This document shows, piece after piece, positions 23,421 through 34,924 of a stretch of DNA of 64,000 nt (position 1 is the stretch's first letter; the number at the start of each line of letters is the position of its first letter). The stretch is from Elephas maximus indicus (lineage: Eukaryota; Chordata; Mammalia; Proboscidea; Elephantidae): contig NC_064822.1 of the NCBI RefSeq assembly GCF_024166365.1, positions 106,946,823 to 107,010,822 of the forward strand. The letters are read 5' to 3'. The notes under the pieces were generated by a model. That model ran no database searches. It was not told where the DNA came from and worked only from the letters and a program-made list of their open reading frames with translations. A program made the position numbers and the translations under genes.

Positions 23421-23850
23421 TGTCTTAGCTTCCTAGGCTTGTCATAACAAAATACCACAACCTGGATTGCTTTAAGGAACAGAATTTATTGTCTCACAGT
23501 TTTGGAGGCCAGGAGTCAGAATTGAGGGTGTTAGCAGGGCCACATGCTCTGTCTGCTCTGGAAGAAGATCCTTTCTTGTCTCCTCCAGCTTCTGGTAGCC
23601 TGGGTGTTCCTTGGCACTCCTTAGCTTTTAGATGCTTTTCACATGATGCCTGTCTTCCCCCTGTGTCTAGCTCTCCATATATGTTCTCTTTTGTAAGGGT
23701 AGGAATTGTATAGGATTTGGACGCACTTCACTTCAGTAGGACCTCGTGTTAACCTTCAAATGCCCTGTTTCCAAACAGGATCACATTCACAGGTACAGGG
23801 GCTAGGACTTCCACATATCTTTTGGGGGGGACACAATCCAGTCTATCATA
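23421..23850 (-). mobile_element. MaLR-like solo LTR with 5-bp target duplication
   Basis: Plus-strand ends are TGTCTTAGCTTCCTAGG and ATCCAGTCTATCATA. The exact duplication GACCC flanks it at 23,416-23,420 and 23,851-23,855. Internal landmarks (TTTATTGTCTCACAG, GGTACAGGGGCTAGGACTT, GGGGGGACACAATCC) match mammalian ERVL-MaLR LTRs read in reverse. No internal retroviral genes. Confidence 0.8.
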
Positions 23851-25470
23851 GACCCTGAGGGACAGCCCGTCTGGGAGAGGCCATGGTGGCGCTCTTGGGA
23901 TGGCATTTTGCTGCAGGTCCTTGAGCGTGGCTCCTCACTGGGCCTTCTGCTGGTGCTTTCTGCCTGGCTTTTCTAGGGGAATGAGGCCTCTCTCTGTTCT
24001 CACGCAACTCTCTGGGATTTGTTCTGGCTCCTAGGGAACCTCTGGTAACCTTCTTTCTTCATCTCTCCCTTCCTGACTTCCTTTTTAGTCTCAAGGAAAT
24101 TGTTCCTTCTCTCAGAGGCAATTACTTCGTTATACTTCTTCACCAAACTCTCTTTTCTTAATCTTTCAAAATTGGCCTTGATGCTCATTAGACAAAGAAT
24201 CCTGGAAACTAATTACTCTTTCCTGTTGGGCAGGGAGGGGCTTAGTTTTCAATACCTTCTAGTGCAGCTGCTCAATTAGCCTTTTGTTTGCCAAGGACCT
24301 CTTCAGTATTCTGGTAAAGCCTATGGACCCCTCCTTAGAAAAAATATTTTTAAATGCATAACATGAGAATTTAGGATTACAAAAGAAAATAATTGTTTTG
24401 AAATTCAGTTATCAAAACATATGTGATAAATGTGACTATTTCAAGACATTAGCAGCTGTAATGAAATATGAAAATATTGGTGGTTTCTATTGATGACAAA
24501 GTCTCAGGTACTGCTAACTTTACCGAAATTTGTTACCTATGTTCATAATTGAAAAAAATGCTAATTTTCAGTTAATAATCAGAGAAAGTTTTTTTTCCCC
24601 ATTCAAGCTCACAGGCCTCCTAAATTTTATCCTTAGACCCTGTATCTAGTGCAACAATGGAAGGGGGAAAACAAAACTGTTGTTTCCATATTAGCACAGG
24701 CCAGGCACTCACCACTAGCCACACAAGAAGAAATCTGTTGAAACTAGCTGGGGAACCTAAGCACACAAGTTACTCTAGGCCTCCTGGGATGGTTCTACCC
24801 CTAAGCGCTACCTGACTTTATTTTCCCCAACTAACTCTATTCTCCCCTTTTGGCTTTTCTCCTTTCCCTTCCCATCTGTTTACTTCCCCTTGACTGCCAT
24901 CCTTAACACACAGTTCCTCAGGCTAAATTATAACACATTGGCCCCCCAAGCTTATAATATCATGCCCTTACATTGCAAGGGAGAGATGGAGTGTTCAAGG
25001 CATTCACTTATTCAACAAATATTTACTGAGCAACTACTATGTATTGGGCAAGAAGACATGCTGACATAAGCAAGCAGAGAGAAATTTCTAGGAATGCCAA
25101 AATGTAGATGAATGCCATCACCAAGATGAAAAATGTTCACATTGTTTCCGTGAACTGTTGGCCCTACAAGTTTTCTTGCTGAATCTCTTTGCCTTTTTAA
25201 AAGCTGATTTTCCCCTTATAGAACATTGTTGTTCATACAGCAGGTGTTCCTAGATCCAGAAGTGTGGTTTTCGCTCAGGGTGGCCTTGATCCTCCTTCCT
25301 GTCCTGGTTTTAATTCCTGAAAATTTAACTACCAGCTGCTGCTTCAGGTTTACATGTAACTTCACCAATTCTTTTTTCTCCAACCGTGGACAATATACCT
25401 AGCCTCTTGAAGCCTGGTTGTTTCTACAACAGCGCTAGTAATACCTATATCATAGAGTCGAGTGAAGATA
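23851..25470. other. Unique sequence; one short charged ORF noted
   Basis: No clear repeat except an ATTCAACAAATATTTACTGAG motif near 25,011, typical of an old interspersed repeat end. A 62-codon minus-strand ORF at 24,000-24,188 is rich in Lys, Arg and Glu (e.g. KANFERLRKESLVKKYNEV). I do not recognise it and do not call it a gene. Confidence 0.35.
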
Positions 25471-26262
25471 AAACATTTGTGAAGTGCCAAAAGCAACGCA
25501 AAGTAAGAACATAATGTTAATTCTTTCCCTTTTCTTTCTCTGGTATTTCTGTGACCCTAATACTCCCCAGCATGCTTTCTCCGTTTCAAAATGGGCAACT
25601 GAGAGCTTGACATAACTAACGCCATGATGCGCCATGACGAACATGTAAGTTTTTCTCCTACCTCCGCCTGCCTCCTCCTTCCTATACCTTTGTTAATGAC
25701 TTTGTTTTGACCTCAGGTTAATGACTTTGTTCTTTGTTTTCATCTCATGCAAACAACTTTGTTTTGTTCTGTCCAACCACCTGTGACTTACAACCCCCAC
25801 CCAGGTATCTGATATGTATCTCTTTAGTCTGATAGAGTCTTTTGTCACTATTTTGTAATGAAAAACTCCAGCCATCTGCAGACTACAAAGTCACTTCTAA
25901 CCCCTGTAAAAATTCTATATAAGCTCTAATGTAAAATTGCTCTTTGGGACTCCGTAGAGACAGCCTGTGTTGCTGCCGGGTCCACGGTGATACATTAAAA
26001 AAAAAAAAAAAAAAAACCCGTTGCCGTCCAGTCGATTCCAACTCACAACAACCCTATAGGACAGAGTAGAACTGCCCCACAGAGTTTCCAAGGAGTGCCT
26101 GGTGGATTCCAACTGCCGACCTTTTGGTTAGCAGCCATAGCACTTAACCACTACTCAACCAGGGTTTCCACACATCCCCTTAGTAAACTTTCTCACTCTT
26201 TCTGACTTGCAGTGTGTTTCATTGGCTCAACTGCTCCAGGGCATGGGCCCTAATCAGGCACA
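25471..26262 (+). mobile_element. ERV1-like LTR interrupted by an AfroSINE
   Basis: Features in order: a directly repeated GTTAATGACTTTGTT (25,691 and 25,718), a TATA-like CTATATAAGCTC near 25,915, a GACTCCGTAGAGACAG leader-like block and GCTGCCGGGTCCACGGTGAT. After the SINE follow TAGTAAACTTTCTCACTC and TTGGCTCAACTGCTCCAGGG. This is a plausible U3-R-U5 layout for a class I LTR. Outer borders are estimates. Confidence 0.5.
25997..26169 (-). repeat. AfroSINE
   Basis: A-run then CGTTGCCGTCCAGTCGATTC, GACAGAGTAGAACTGCCCCA and CCTTTTGGTTAGCAGCC, ending CCAGGGTTTCC. Nearly full length, inserted in the ERV1-like LTR. Confidence 0.9.
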
Positions 26263-27000
26263 TTTCCCTTGTCCAATACATCTTGAATAAAATACTACTT
26301 GTTAAAACTATCTTCCCGAAACCGAGATATTGCTACATCATCCCTCTGATGCCAGTTTTAACCACAAACTTCAATTTGCTGTCAAAATTCACATCTAACC
26401 AATCTCATTTTCTCATTACTTCTCAGGAGGTAGTCTGTGCCCCAACTAAAATCTATTTGCCATCTCCCACATGGTACTTGTGGATCTCATCTCCACATCT
26501 TAGCTCATGGCATTCATTCCCATTGAGATCAGGGCTTTGAACCTGTTCAGGTTCAAACCCCTGCTAAGAATTTGCATTTCTAACAAGTTCCCTGCTGAGA
26601 ATTTGCATTTCCAACCCAGATGTCCTAAACCAAGAATCTATGGTTTAACAAGGTCTCCAGGTGATTCTTAGGTATAACTTTCTGGGAACTTGTTAGAAAT
26701 CCGGTGTTTATATATGGACATGGGAAGATTTCCAAGATTTATTGTTAAGTGAAAAAAAGCAAGGTGCTGCTGAACACTTTGCATATTGTGCCACTTTTTG
26801 TGTGAAATGTGGGGAAGAAGTTAAATATATTTTTTGTTTTTGCTTGTTAAATACAAAAGGCCCAGTCATTATCATTATGAGGCTCACAGTACAATGTACT
26901 GTAATAAGTGCTATATTTGATGTACAGTGGAACATTGACCTTCAAAAGAAATATATTCTGAAACCATCACAAATCCCTAAAATAATGAATATCACTGTGG
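26263..27000. other. No recognisable feature
   Basis: AT-rich. A direct repeat of GAATTTGCATTTC-containing phrases occurs at about 26,569 and 26,599. ORFs here lack recognisable domains. Confidence 0.4.
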
Positions 27001-27014
27001 TAGTTAAAGTCAGC

Positions 27015-27350
27015 TGTTTAACAAAGTCTCATGCTCCCCTTTCCAAATGTAGAAGTGCTGCTGGGAAGTGGGACTGTCATTCCCAGCCTCTCTTGCATGT
27101 GGGCCATGAGGCCAAGTTCTGGCCAATGGAATATGGGAGGAAATGATGTGATCACTTCTGGAACTAACTGCAAAAACTTCCTGTGGGATCCTCCGTGTTT
27201 TCTCTTCTCCTATTTGCTGGCTGGATGTCAACATCCAGGGTGATCCTGAATGACTGTGTGAAATAAAGCCACTTTACTCCCCTACTGTCTGCTGTCCATT
27301 AGGCTTTATAAGGGAAATAAAATTCTATTATACCTGGCCACAGCAGTTAA
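27015..27350 (+). repeat. Ancient repeat remnant, probably LTR-type
   Basis: Contains AAGTTCTGGCCAATGGAATA and a terminal GTGTGAAATAAAGCCACTTTA with a polyadenylation signal, a pattern common to an old mammalian LTR-type repeat. Family not certain. Confidence 0.4.
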
Positions 27351-27555
27351 AGTGATATCTGTTATTGCAGTTTGTAATACCTTCATTAATATACCACTCT
27401 AATCATCAATTTCCTCCTCAAGGTATAACTGAAGCTTTGTCCTTTTAACTTCTGTCTCTAGCACTAGCAGCTGCCAGCTTTTCTCACTTTTTCTCTTCTT
27501 TTTTTAAATTTTTCTTTTTATTATGAGTTGTGTCATCCTCACAACTGGACCAATG

Positions 27556-27660
27556 AGCAACATCATGATAAATGGAGAAAAGATTGAAATTGTCAAATAT
27601 TTCTTTTTACTTGGATCCAAAATCAACACCCATGGAAGCAGCAGTCAAGAAATCTCTTCC
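27556..27660 (+). pseudogene. RTE LINE ORF fragment
   Basis: Reads IMINGEKIEIVKYFFLLGSK then INTHGSSSQEI, the region just downstream of the RT catalytic core in RTE-clade proteins. About 35 codons remain with no flanking RTE sequence that I can identify. Confidence 0.65.
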
Positions 27661-27759
27661 CCAGAGAGGTGGTTGTTACCTTGACCTTTGTGATAGTCAT
27701 TTCCTTGCTTTTCTTTATAATTTTAACATCTATATATGGTTCCTAAATTATATGATATA

Positions 27760-28735
27760 GATTATACGTTTTCTTCATTGCGGTAAAAATATACGCAACA
27801 AAACATTTGCTAATTCAACAGTTCTTGTTGTGCAGCTATTTTTGCTATCCTTTTCCAAATCATTCTACCACCATTAACATACAGTCAATGCTCCCTAAGC
27901 AAAAACTCCCCCTCCTCTCCTCCCTCTTATCCCTGGTAACCACTAGTAATTTTTGGTTTCTGTTTATTTGCTTGGAACGCTGGTGGCGCATTGGCTAATA
28001 GCTTGGCTGCTAAACCAATAGGTCAGCAGTTCAAATCCACCAACCACTCCTTGGAAACTCTATGGGGCATTTCTACTCTGTCCTATGGGGTCACTGTGAG
28101 TTGGCATCAACTCGATGGCAACAGGTTTGGTTTTGTTTCAATGAGGTTTTACACTTTTTTATATGTTCATTGGCCAGTTGGATTTCCTTTTATATGAAGT
28201 ACCTGTTCAAGTGTTTTGCCCATTTTTTAGTAGATTGTTTTACTCTTTACTGTAGGAGTTCTTAAAACTAGACCTATGTTAGTTATATGCTTCAAGTATT
28301 TCGTTATCCTACACTTTGTCTTTTCACTTTATTTGTGGGTCTTTTTGAAAATAGATGCTCTTAATTTCATTGGATTATAATTTAGCTATCTTTTCCTTCA
28401 AAGATTGTGCTTTTTCTGTCTTGTTTAAGAAATCATTCCTTTCCCTGAGGTAATGGGTATATTTTCCAGTAATATATTCAAAGGCTTTATAGTTTTTCGT
28501 TTTTATAGTTTTGGCTTTTACATTTAGATCTTTATTTCACCTGGAAGTATGGGCCCAATTTCATTATTTCCCATGTGGTTACCCCACTATACCACTATTT
28601 TTTGAAAAGTTTGTCATTTCCCCATTGATCTGCAATGCCACCTTTGGTCATATATCAAGGGTTCATATATGTGGAGGTCTGTTTCTTAGATTTCTATACT
28701 GTTCCATTGGTCTATTTGACTAACCCAGCCTCAAT
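27760..28735 (-). mobile_element. Ancient L1 (3' UTR and ORF2 pieces) split by AfroSINE
   Basis: Left of the SINE is an L1 3'-UTR-like phrase (CCCTGGTAACCACTAGTAAT). Right of it are antisense ORF2 landmarks (TGTTCATTGGCCAGTTGGAT, GTTTTGCCCATTTTTTAGTAG, TTTCCCCATTGATCTGC, TGTTCCATTGGTCTATTTGA). An internal deletion separates them. Highly diverged. Confidence 0.7.
27975..28135 (+). repeat. AfroSINE
   Basis: Starts CGCTGGTGGCGCATTGGCTA. It has the B-box-like CAGTTCAAATCC and TCCTTGGAAACTCTATGGGG, ending CAACTCGATGGCAACAGGTT. Inserted in the ancient L1. Confidence 0.88.
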
Positions 28736-28769
28736 ATCATATATATTTTTTTCCCATCTCTGTTTTCTT

Positions 28770-29420
28770 TTCATCATTCATCCAACATATATTTTTGTAG
28801 TACCTACTAGACACTGCTCTAGGCACTGAGGGCTGATCCAGGGGAGCCTTGAATTCACAGCAAGGATTTTGGCTTTTTCTGCTATTGGAGGGTTTTGAGT
28901 GGAATAACTTGATCTGATTTATATTTTAAAAGATCACTTTGGATATTGCATTGAGAAAAGGCTGAAGAGGGACCAGGGTGGAGATCAGCTAAGATGCTGT
29001 TGAATCAAGCCAGGTGAAGTTAATGTTGACTTGGGCCAGGAAGGTAGGTACAGTGAGAGAGATTAATTAGATTGTGGATTTGCTGATAGATCAGATGTGA
29101 GGTCTGAGAGAAAAAAGAGGAGCCAAAGATGATTCAGAGTTTCTCCTTGGGCATATTTTCACAAAGGAACAATTTTTTTTTATCTGATGAGCATTACTAT
29201 ACATAGAATGCTGACAAATAGAGAACAAGAACTTCACTGTGATATAGGTACTGGGTCAGACTCATTCATCACCACCTTTATCTAGAAAGTCAAGGAAGAC
29301 TTCTTGGAGGAGGCTGAACCCAAGCTGCTTTTTTTTGAAGGACAAATGAGAGTTTGCCAGATAAGCCCTGGGCATTTCAAGCATGGGAACAGCATGGGCA
29401 CAGGTCTGGAAGAGTGGAAG
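28770..29420 (+). repeat. Ancient mammal-wide repeat, family uncertain
   Basis: Same type as at 5,431: TCATCCAACATATATTTTTG, CACTGCTCTAGGCACTGAGG and GAGGGTTTTGAGTGGAATAA. Later GAAGACTTCTTGGAGGAGGC and GGGAACAGCATGGGCACAGG. Two pieces may be separate copies. Confidence 0.45.
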
Positions 29421-29752
29421 AGCATGGAACAGACATTTTCAAACTTTCTCAGTTTACTGCACCCTTAGTGTCTTGGTCACTTGTTCATGACACCCATAGT
29501 GAAAAGAAATGCCTAACAGTTCCATTATTGACTAAAAACAAACTAGACAGGTCCAAACAATGAGTATTTATGTCTTAACAACTTAGTAGCTGTTTGAAAA
29601 AGTAATATGCATAAATTGAAATAAAACATTTTTATTTTATTCTGAAATAACCACAATCACATACTAATGGGATGTGAGAACAATTTCTCAAATGTTGGAG
29701 TCAAATTGGACACCACCACCATAATTTCCTGTTCCACATTGATTGTCACATG
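29421..29752. other. No recognisable feature
   Basis: AT-rich unique stretch ending at the LTR target duplication. Confidence 0.4.
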
Positions 29753-30436
29753 TGTCTTAGTCATCTAGTGCTGCTGTAACAGAAATACCACAAGTGGATG
29801 GCTTTAACAAGGAGAAGTTTATCTTCTCACAGCCTAGTGGGTTAGAAGTCTGAATTCAGGGTGTCAGCTCCAGGGGAAAGGTTTCTCTCTTGGCTCTGGA
29901 GGAAGGTCCTTGATTAGGAGCTTTTTAGTGCAAGAGCCCTGGGTCCTAAGGATGCACTGTGCTCCCCAAGAGCTGCTTTCTTGGTGGTATGAGGTCCCCA
30001 TGTCTCTCTGCTCACTTCTCTTTTTTATATCTCAAAAGAGATTGGCTCAAAACACAAACCAATCCTGTAGATTGAGTCCTGTCTCATTAACATAACTGCC
30101 GCCTATCCCACCTCATTAACATCATAGAGGTAGGACTTACAACATATAGGAAAATCATATCAGACCAAAATAGGGGAAACCCTGGTGGTGCAGTGGTTAA
30201 GTGCTATGGCTACTGACCAAAGGGTCAGCAGTTCGAATCCGCCAGGTGCTCCTTGGAAACTCTATGGGGCAGTTCTACTCTGTCCTATAGGGTCGCTATG
30301 AGTCGGAATCAACTCGATGGCACTGGGTTTGGTTTTTTGGGTTTGACAAAGTAGGAGACAATCACACAATACTGGAAATCATGGCCTAGCTAAATTAATA
30401 CACATATTTTGGGGGGACACTATACAATCCATGACA
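29753..30436 (-). mobile_element. MaLR-like LTR with ACATG target duplication, hosting an AfroSINE
   Basis: Plus-strand ends TGTCTTAGTCATCTAG and ACAATCCATGACA. ACATG is duplicated exactly at 29,748-29,752 and 30,437-30,441. The body matches the LTRs at 36,713, 42,202, 44,435, 60,728 and 61,298 (CCACAAGTGGATGGCTTTAA, TATATCTCAAAAGAG, GGGGGGACAC), so this is the window's dominant LTR family. Confidence 0.85.
30174..30345 (+). repeat. AfroSINE
   Basis: Complete: GAAACCCTGGTGGTGCAGTG, B box GTTCGAATCC, GGTCGCTATGAGTCGGAATC and a GGTTTGGTTTTTTGG tail. Flanks AAAATAGG and AAAGTAGG look like a target duplication. One of the least diverged copies here. Confidence 0.93.
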
Positions 30437-30639
30437 ACATGGTACTTGCTTTTTATTACAGCAACTCTCGAAAGTCTGGCTTTGCTGACATAATGTCACT
30501 GAAAGAATGCTTATCACCTAATGCTGAAATTGTGAGCTACCTCAAGTTAGTAGTTTATGTAGTATCTGACATAGCTGAGTACTGATGTATTTCCCTTGGA
30601 AAGTTAAAATATTCCCCAACGCCCCTGTGAGTTCAATGT

Positions 30640-30835
30640 CCTGAGGCACGTTGGTGCAGTTGGGAACTGCAGGCATGAGGTATTTGGGAGAACTGAAAGC
30701 ATTTCAGTACTACCTAGTGATCTACAACCAAAAAATCAACCCCTGAAAACCCTACGGATTTACAGTACTACTCTGACATACAGGGTCACCACGAGTAGAA
30801 ATCGACTTGATAGGAACTGGTTTAGAAGATAACAT
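30640..30835 (+). repeat. Diverged AfroSINE, long form
   Basis: Weak head (GGCACGTTGGTGCAGT), then TAGTGATCTACAACC, GAAAACCCTACGG and TAGAAATCGACTTGATAGG. Much older than its neighbour at 30,174. Confidence 0.5.
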
Positions 30836-31055
30836 GTTTGTGCAGGGGGAGAGCGAGGGAATGAGTGAAACTATTAGGCAGGAGGCAACTCATGCAAGGT
30901 ATTGTCTATCACGTTAATTTTTGTCCAGGCCCAATAGAATCCTGGAAATACACAGTCTTAGTTTCTGAAAATGCACGCTGTGGCTGGGAAGACAGACACC
31001 TATATAGGTGTGATACATTGGGACTATTCCAACAAAAGTGTATACTAAATAATTG

Positions 31056-32467
31056 ATTTTGTTGTGGGGAGATTAGAACTCTTATGCACTGCTGGTAGGA
31101 ATGCAAAATGGTAAAACCATTTTGGAAAATGATACGGCACTTCCTTAAAAAGCTAGAAATAGAAATACCACATCATCCAGAAATCCCACTCCTAGAAATA
31201 TGTCCCAGAGAAATAAGAGCTGTCACATGAATAGACGTGCACACCCAGGTTCACTGCAGCATTATTCACAATAGCCAAAAGATGGAAACAATCTAAGTGT
31301 CCATCCACTGATGAATGGATTAACAAATTATAGTATGTACACACATTGAAATAGTAGGCAACAATAAAGAATATTGATGAATCTGCAAAACGTACACAAT
31401 ATGGACAAATCTGGAGGGCATTATGTTGAGTGAAATAAGTCACAAAACAACAAATACTGCATGAGACCATGTTTCCACATAGGAATAATCTTTGATGGTT
31501 ATGAGAGAGAGGAGAGGTGGGGAGAGAAAAACACTAACTAGATAGTAGATAAGTGGTAAGTTTGGTGAAGGGTAAGACAGTACACAATACTGGGGAAGTC
31601 AGCACAACTCGACCAGGGCAAACTCATAGAAGCGTCACAAACACATCCAAACACCCTGAGAGACCAAGCTACTGGGCTGAGGGCTGGGGACCATGGTCTT
31701 AGGGGACATCTAGCTCAATTGGCATAACATAGTCTATGAAGAAAATGTTCTACATCCTACTTTGATGAGTAGCGTTTGGGGTCTTAAAAGCCTGCGAGCA
31801 GCCATCTGAGGTACATCTACTTGTCCCATTCTGGCTGGTGCAAAGGAGGATGAAGAACACCAAAGACACAAGGGAAAGATTAGTTCAAAGGATTAATGGG
31901 CCACAACTGCTGTAACCTCCATCAGATGGAGCCCAGAACAACTAGATGGTGCCCATTTACCACCACCAACCGCTCTGGCAGGGGCCACAATAAAAAGCCC
32001 AGGACAGAGTGGAAGAAAAATGTAGAACAAAATTCAAATTTACAAAAAAAAAAAAAAAAATAGACCAGGCTTGCTGGTCTGACAGTGACTGGAGAAACCC
32101 CACGAGTATGACCCCTGGACATCCTTTTAACTCAGTACTGAAGTAACTCCTGAGGTTCATCCTTCAGCCAAAGATTAGACAGTTCTATAGGGCCAACGAT
32201 AACATACATGAGGAATGTGCTTCATCGTTCAATTAATATATAGGAGACTAATGGGCACACCAGCCCAAAAACAAAGATGAAAACGCAGTAAGGGACAAGA
32301 AAACTGGACAAATGGAAACAGTGAACCTGGGGGGTAGAGAAGGGGAGAGTGTTGACACATCATGGGGTTGGCAATCAATGTCACAAAACAATTGTGTATT
32401 AACTGTTTAATGAGAAACTAATTTGCTCTGTAAACTTTCACCTAAAGCACACACACACACAAAAAAA
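31056..32467 (+). mobile_element. 5'-truncated L1 (ORF2 C-terminus plus 3' UTR)
   Basis: Starts in the ORF2 C-terminal coding part (GGGAGATTAGAACTCTTATG). It continues through the CCATCCACTGATGAATGGAT and AAATAAGTCACAAAACAACA landmarks and the full 3' UTR, ending AAACTTTCACCTAAAGCACA with a CACACA/A-rich tail. Frames are broken throughout. Confidence 0.85.
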
Positions 32468-32589
32468 TCCAAAGGGCAGTGATGTCAGAGATGGTGATAT
32501 ATTTCCTTGTAATGAGGAATTAAAACACAAAATTTTCAACATAAAGATCAATAAAATCCAGATTAAAGGAAAAAAAATCATTAATTTTG

Positions 32590-32995
32590 ACTTGGGAAGA
32601 GGTTAGAGAAAGCTTCACAAAGCATAGAACCTATAGGTCGACCCTTGAAAAACGAAGAACAGTTAACCAGACAAAAGAGTCAACAGCAAAAGCAAATGAA
32701 CATAAGTGTGACAGTTCGTGGCCTATTTGCAAATTGTGCAGGACTGGGATGGCTGGGGCCAAGGAATTAAAATGGCAGGAGGTGAGAATGACAAGGTAGC
32801 CTGGGGCTTAACTGTGAAGGGCTTTGCATGCAGTATGTGGAGTTTAGATTTTATTCTGAGAACTTTAAGAAGCCATCAAATATTTTTAAGAGGTGAACTA
32901 TTTGACTAGTTTTGTGTTTAAGAAAGATAAATTTGGCAGCATGAAGATGGGCTGGAATGGGGAGAGATAGGAGCAGAGAGATTAGCTAGAAAGAT
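32590..32995 (+). repeat. Ancient mammal-wide repeat, family uncertain
   Basis: Same family as 5,431 and 28,770: AAGGGCTTTGCATGCAGTAT, TTTATTCTGAGAACTTTAAG, AGAAGCCATCAAATATTTTT and AAGATAAATTTGGCAGCATG. Left edge uncertain. Confidence 0.5.
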
Positions 32996-32999
32996 GATT

Positions 33000-33360
33000 G
33001 TATTAGTCAGCTATGGCTGCAATAATGTGCATCGCAAACCACTCCAAAAGTAAGTGTTTATCACTCCAGGCATTCCTCACTCATGGACCTGTGGTTGGCT
33101 ACAATTCAGCTGGCCTAGGCTGGATTCTAGGCTTCAGGCTGCAGGCTGGGTTTACGTCTGTCTCCACATTAGCCTTGGACCAGCAGCTACTTGGGTCATG
33201 CTCTTCTCATGGTGGATCCTAGTGCAAAAGACCAAGCTAAATGGTGCACAGACGCATGTAAAGCCTCTGCTTATATCTGCAAACTTTCTACTGAACTAAG
33301 CATTCTCTCAATGCCAAATACAACATCACTGAGGTAGGGAAATATGTTCTGTCTACTCCA
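33000..33360 (-). repeat. Ancient repeat remnant, LTR-like
   Basis: Begins GTATTAGTCAGCTATGGCTG and AATAATGTGCATCGCAAACC, with GGCTACAATTCAGCTGGCCT inside. This resembles an old mammalian LTR-type repeat in minus orientation. The right end abuts the tRNA-Gly SINE. Confidence 0.4.
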
Positions 33361-33368
33361 GGATGAGG

Positions 33369-33655
33369 GCAGTGGTGATTCAGTGGTAGGATCCTCGCCT
33401 TCTATGTGGGAGACCGGGTTCAATTCCCAGCCACTGCACCTCAAATACAGCCATTAACCATCTGTCAGTGAAGTCTTCTGTGTTCCTACGATGCTGAACA
33501 AGTTTCAGTGGAGCTTGTAGACTAAGACAGACTAGGTAGAAAGCCCTGGTGATCTACTTCCAAAAGTCAGCCAGTGACAACCCTATGGATCACAACGGCC
33601 TGATCTTGTTGTGCAAGGCATCACCGTGAGTTGGCGGCCACCTCGATGGCAGCCA
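33369..33655 (+). repeat. tRNA-Gly-headed composite SINE
   Basis: 33,369-33,441 reads like a tRNA-Gly(GCC) gene: TGATTCAGTGGTAGGATCC, TCGCC anticodon-stem region, B box GGTTCAATTCC and an acceptor-like CCACTGCACC. A spacer and the RTE-5'-like middle follow (AGACTAAGACAGACTAGG, GGTGATCTACTTCCAAAAG), then an AfroSINE/RTE-type end (TCACCGTGAGTTGGCGGCC, GATGGCAGCCAACAAC). It pairs with the minus-strand copy at 4,817. Confidence 0.75.
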
Positions 33656-33919
33656 ACAACCCAGTCCTAGGACATCGCAAGGTCATGTGCCTGGGCAAGG
33701 GAAGAAAGAATGAACAACTCTCCGTGAACAATACTACAGTCTCTGTAGTAGTGGCAAGAGATAATCCCAGCAGTGACAACGGAAATAGAGCCAAAAGTAT
33801 TAGGGGAGAGAGCTTCCAGGACGTAGGGTCCATTAGACATGAGGTGAGTGGCAAGAAGGAGGATTCTATCTTGAGCAACTGGATAATAAACTAATACTTA
33901 ACGGGGTGCTTAGTAGGCG

Positions 33920-34145
33920 CTAGATACCACTCCAAGTGTTCATGTACATGACTCGTGTAATCCTCTCATAACAACCCTCTGAGATAGGAGCTAACATCTC
34001 CATTTTACAGATAAGGAAATCAAAGCACAGTAGTTACATTACTTGCCCAAGACAATAAGGCTACTACATGGTGGAGCTCGGATTTGAACCCCTAGCATCT
34101 GGCTCCTCAGTCCACATGACTGACCACTCTGAACATTATCTCTTG
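33920..34145 (-). repeat. MIR SINE
   Basis: Reverse of the MIR core: CATTTTACAGATAAGGAAAT, ACTTGCCCAAGACAATAAG and GGATTTGAACCCCTAGCA. Confidence 0.85.
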
Positions 34146-34837
34146 ATTATACCTATCAAAGGGTGCATAGCAATGCCATCAATGGGGTCTCAGATCCTGA
34201 CCTAAGGGAATGGGGTATGCTATTGTAGATGCAGTTTCATTCGAGTGGTAAATGATTTGCAAAGCTACAATAGTCCAAAAATAGAATAAACCAAGAAAAG
34301 TCCAGGCGAACACATAAGGCATATTGTCATAGGGGATTTCACAGTGGTTACAGTGAAAAGGAAGGCTAGAATGAGTGGTATCTTCTACATCACCAATATA
34401 TCTGCAGGGCCTGCCAGCGTGGGAGAAGATTAGGAGTAATTTCAGAGATAAAATCCTCAGACTGGGGTCTGCTGGCATCTCAGAAAGCTAAAGAATTAAG
34501 ATCTGTTTCCACTGAAGAGAGCAGTAAATTCAGAGGAAGCAGTAATGTCTGGAATGAGGGATAGAAGATTACATAAATTATTACTGGGTAAGAAGGTAGA
34601 AAGGAGAAGTGAGGCAGAATATCTGAAGAAAGAAAATACTTCTGCAGGATTTCTACCAAGAAACCTGAGATGACCTCTAAAGGAAGTGATGAGGATGAGG
34701 GTAGAATGAAAAGGTCACAGACCCTCAGAAGTTGGAACGGGCCTAATCCTACTTCACATTTTAAACATATGTATGCACTAGGCATTCTTAACCTGAGGTT
34801 CAAGGATAAGTTTCACAACTGAATGTAAAACTGCATT
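34146..34837. other. No recognisable feature
   Basis: Mostly purine-rich plus strand. Overlapping minus-strand ORFs have no recognised domain. Confidence 0.4.
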
Positions 34838-34882
34838 AGTGTGTGTGTGTGCATGCGCGTGTGTGCACACACACACACACAC
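34838..34882. repeat. (GT)n/(AC)n inverted dinucleotide tract
   Basis: A GTGTGTGTGTGTG run, a short GCATGCGCG centre, GTGTGTG, then CACACACACACACACAC. The GT and AC arms are self-complementary. Confidence 0.9.
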
Positions 34883-34924
34883 TAATCCCATCTCACAGCT
34901 TTTTGAGCGAACACTGTTGGCTCC

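Noticed and set aside
33369-33441. A functional tRNA-Gly gene
   Set aside because: Substitutions in the head and direct continuation into an RTE-like body and tail indicate a SINE head, not a free-standing tRNA gene.
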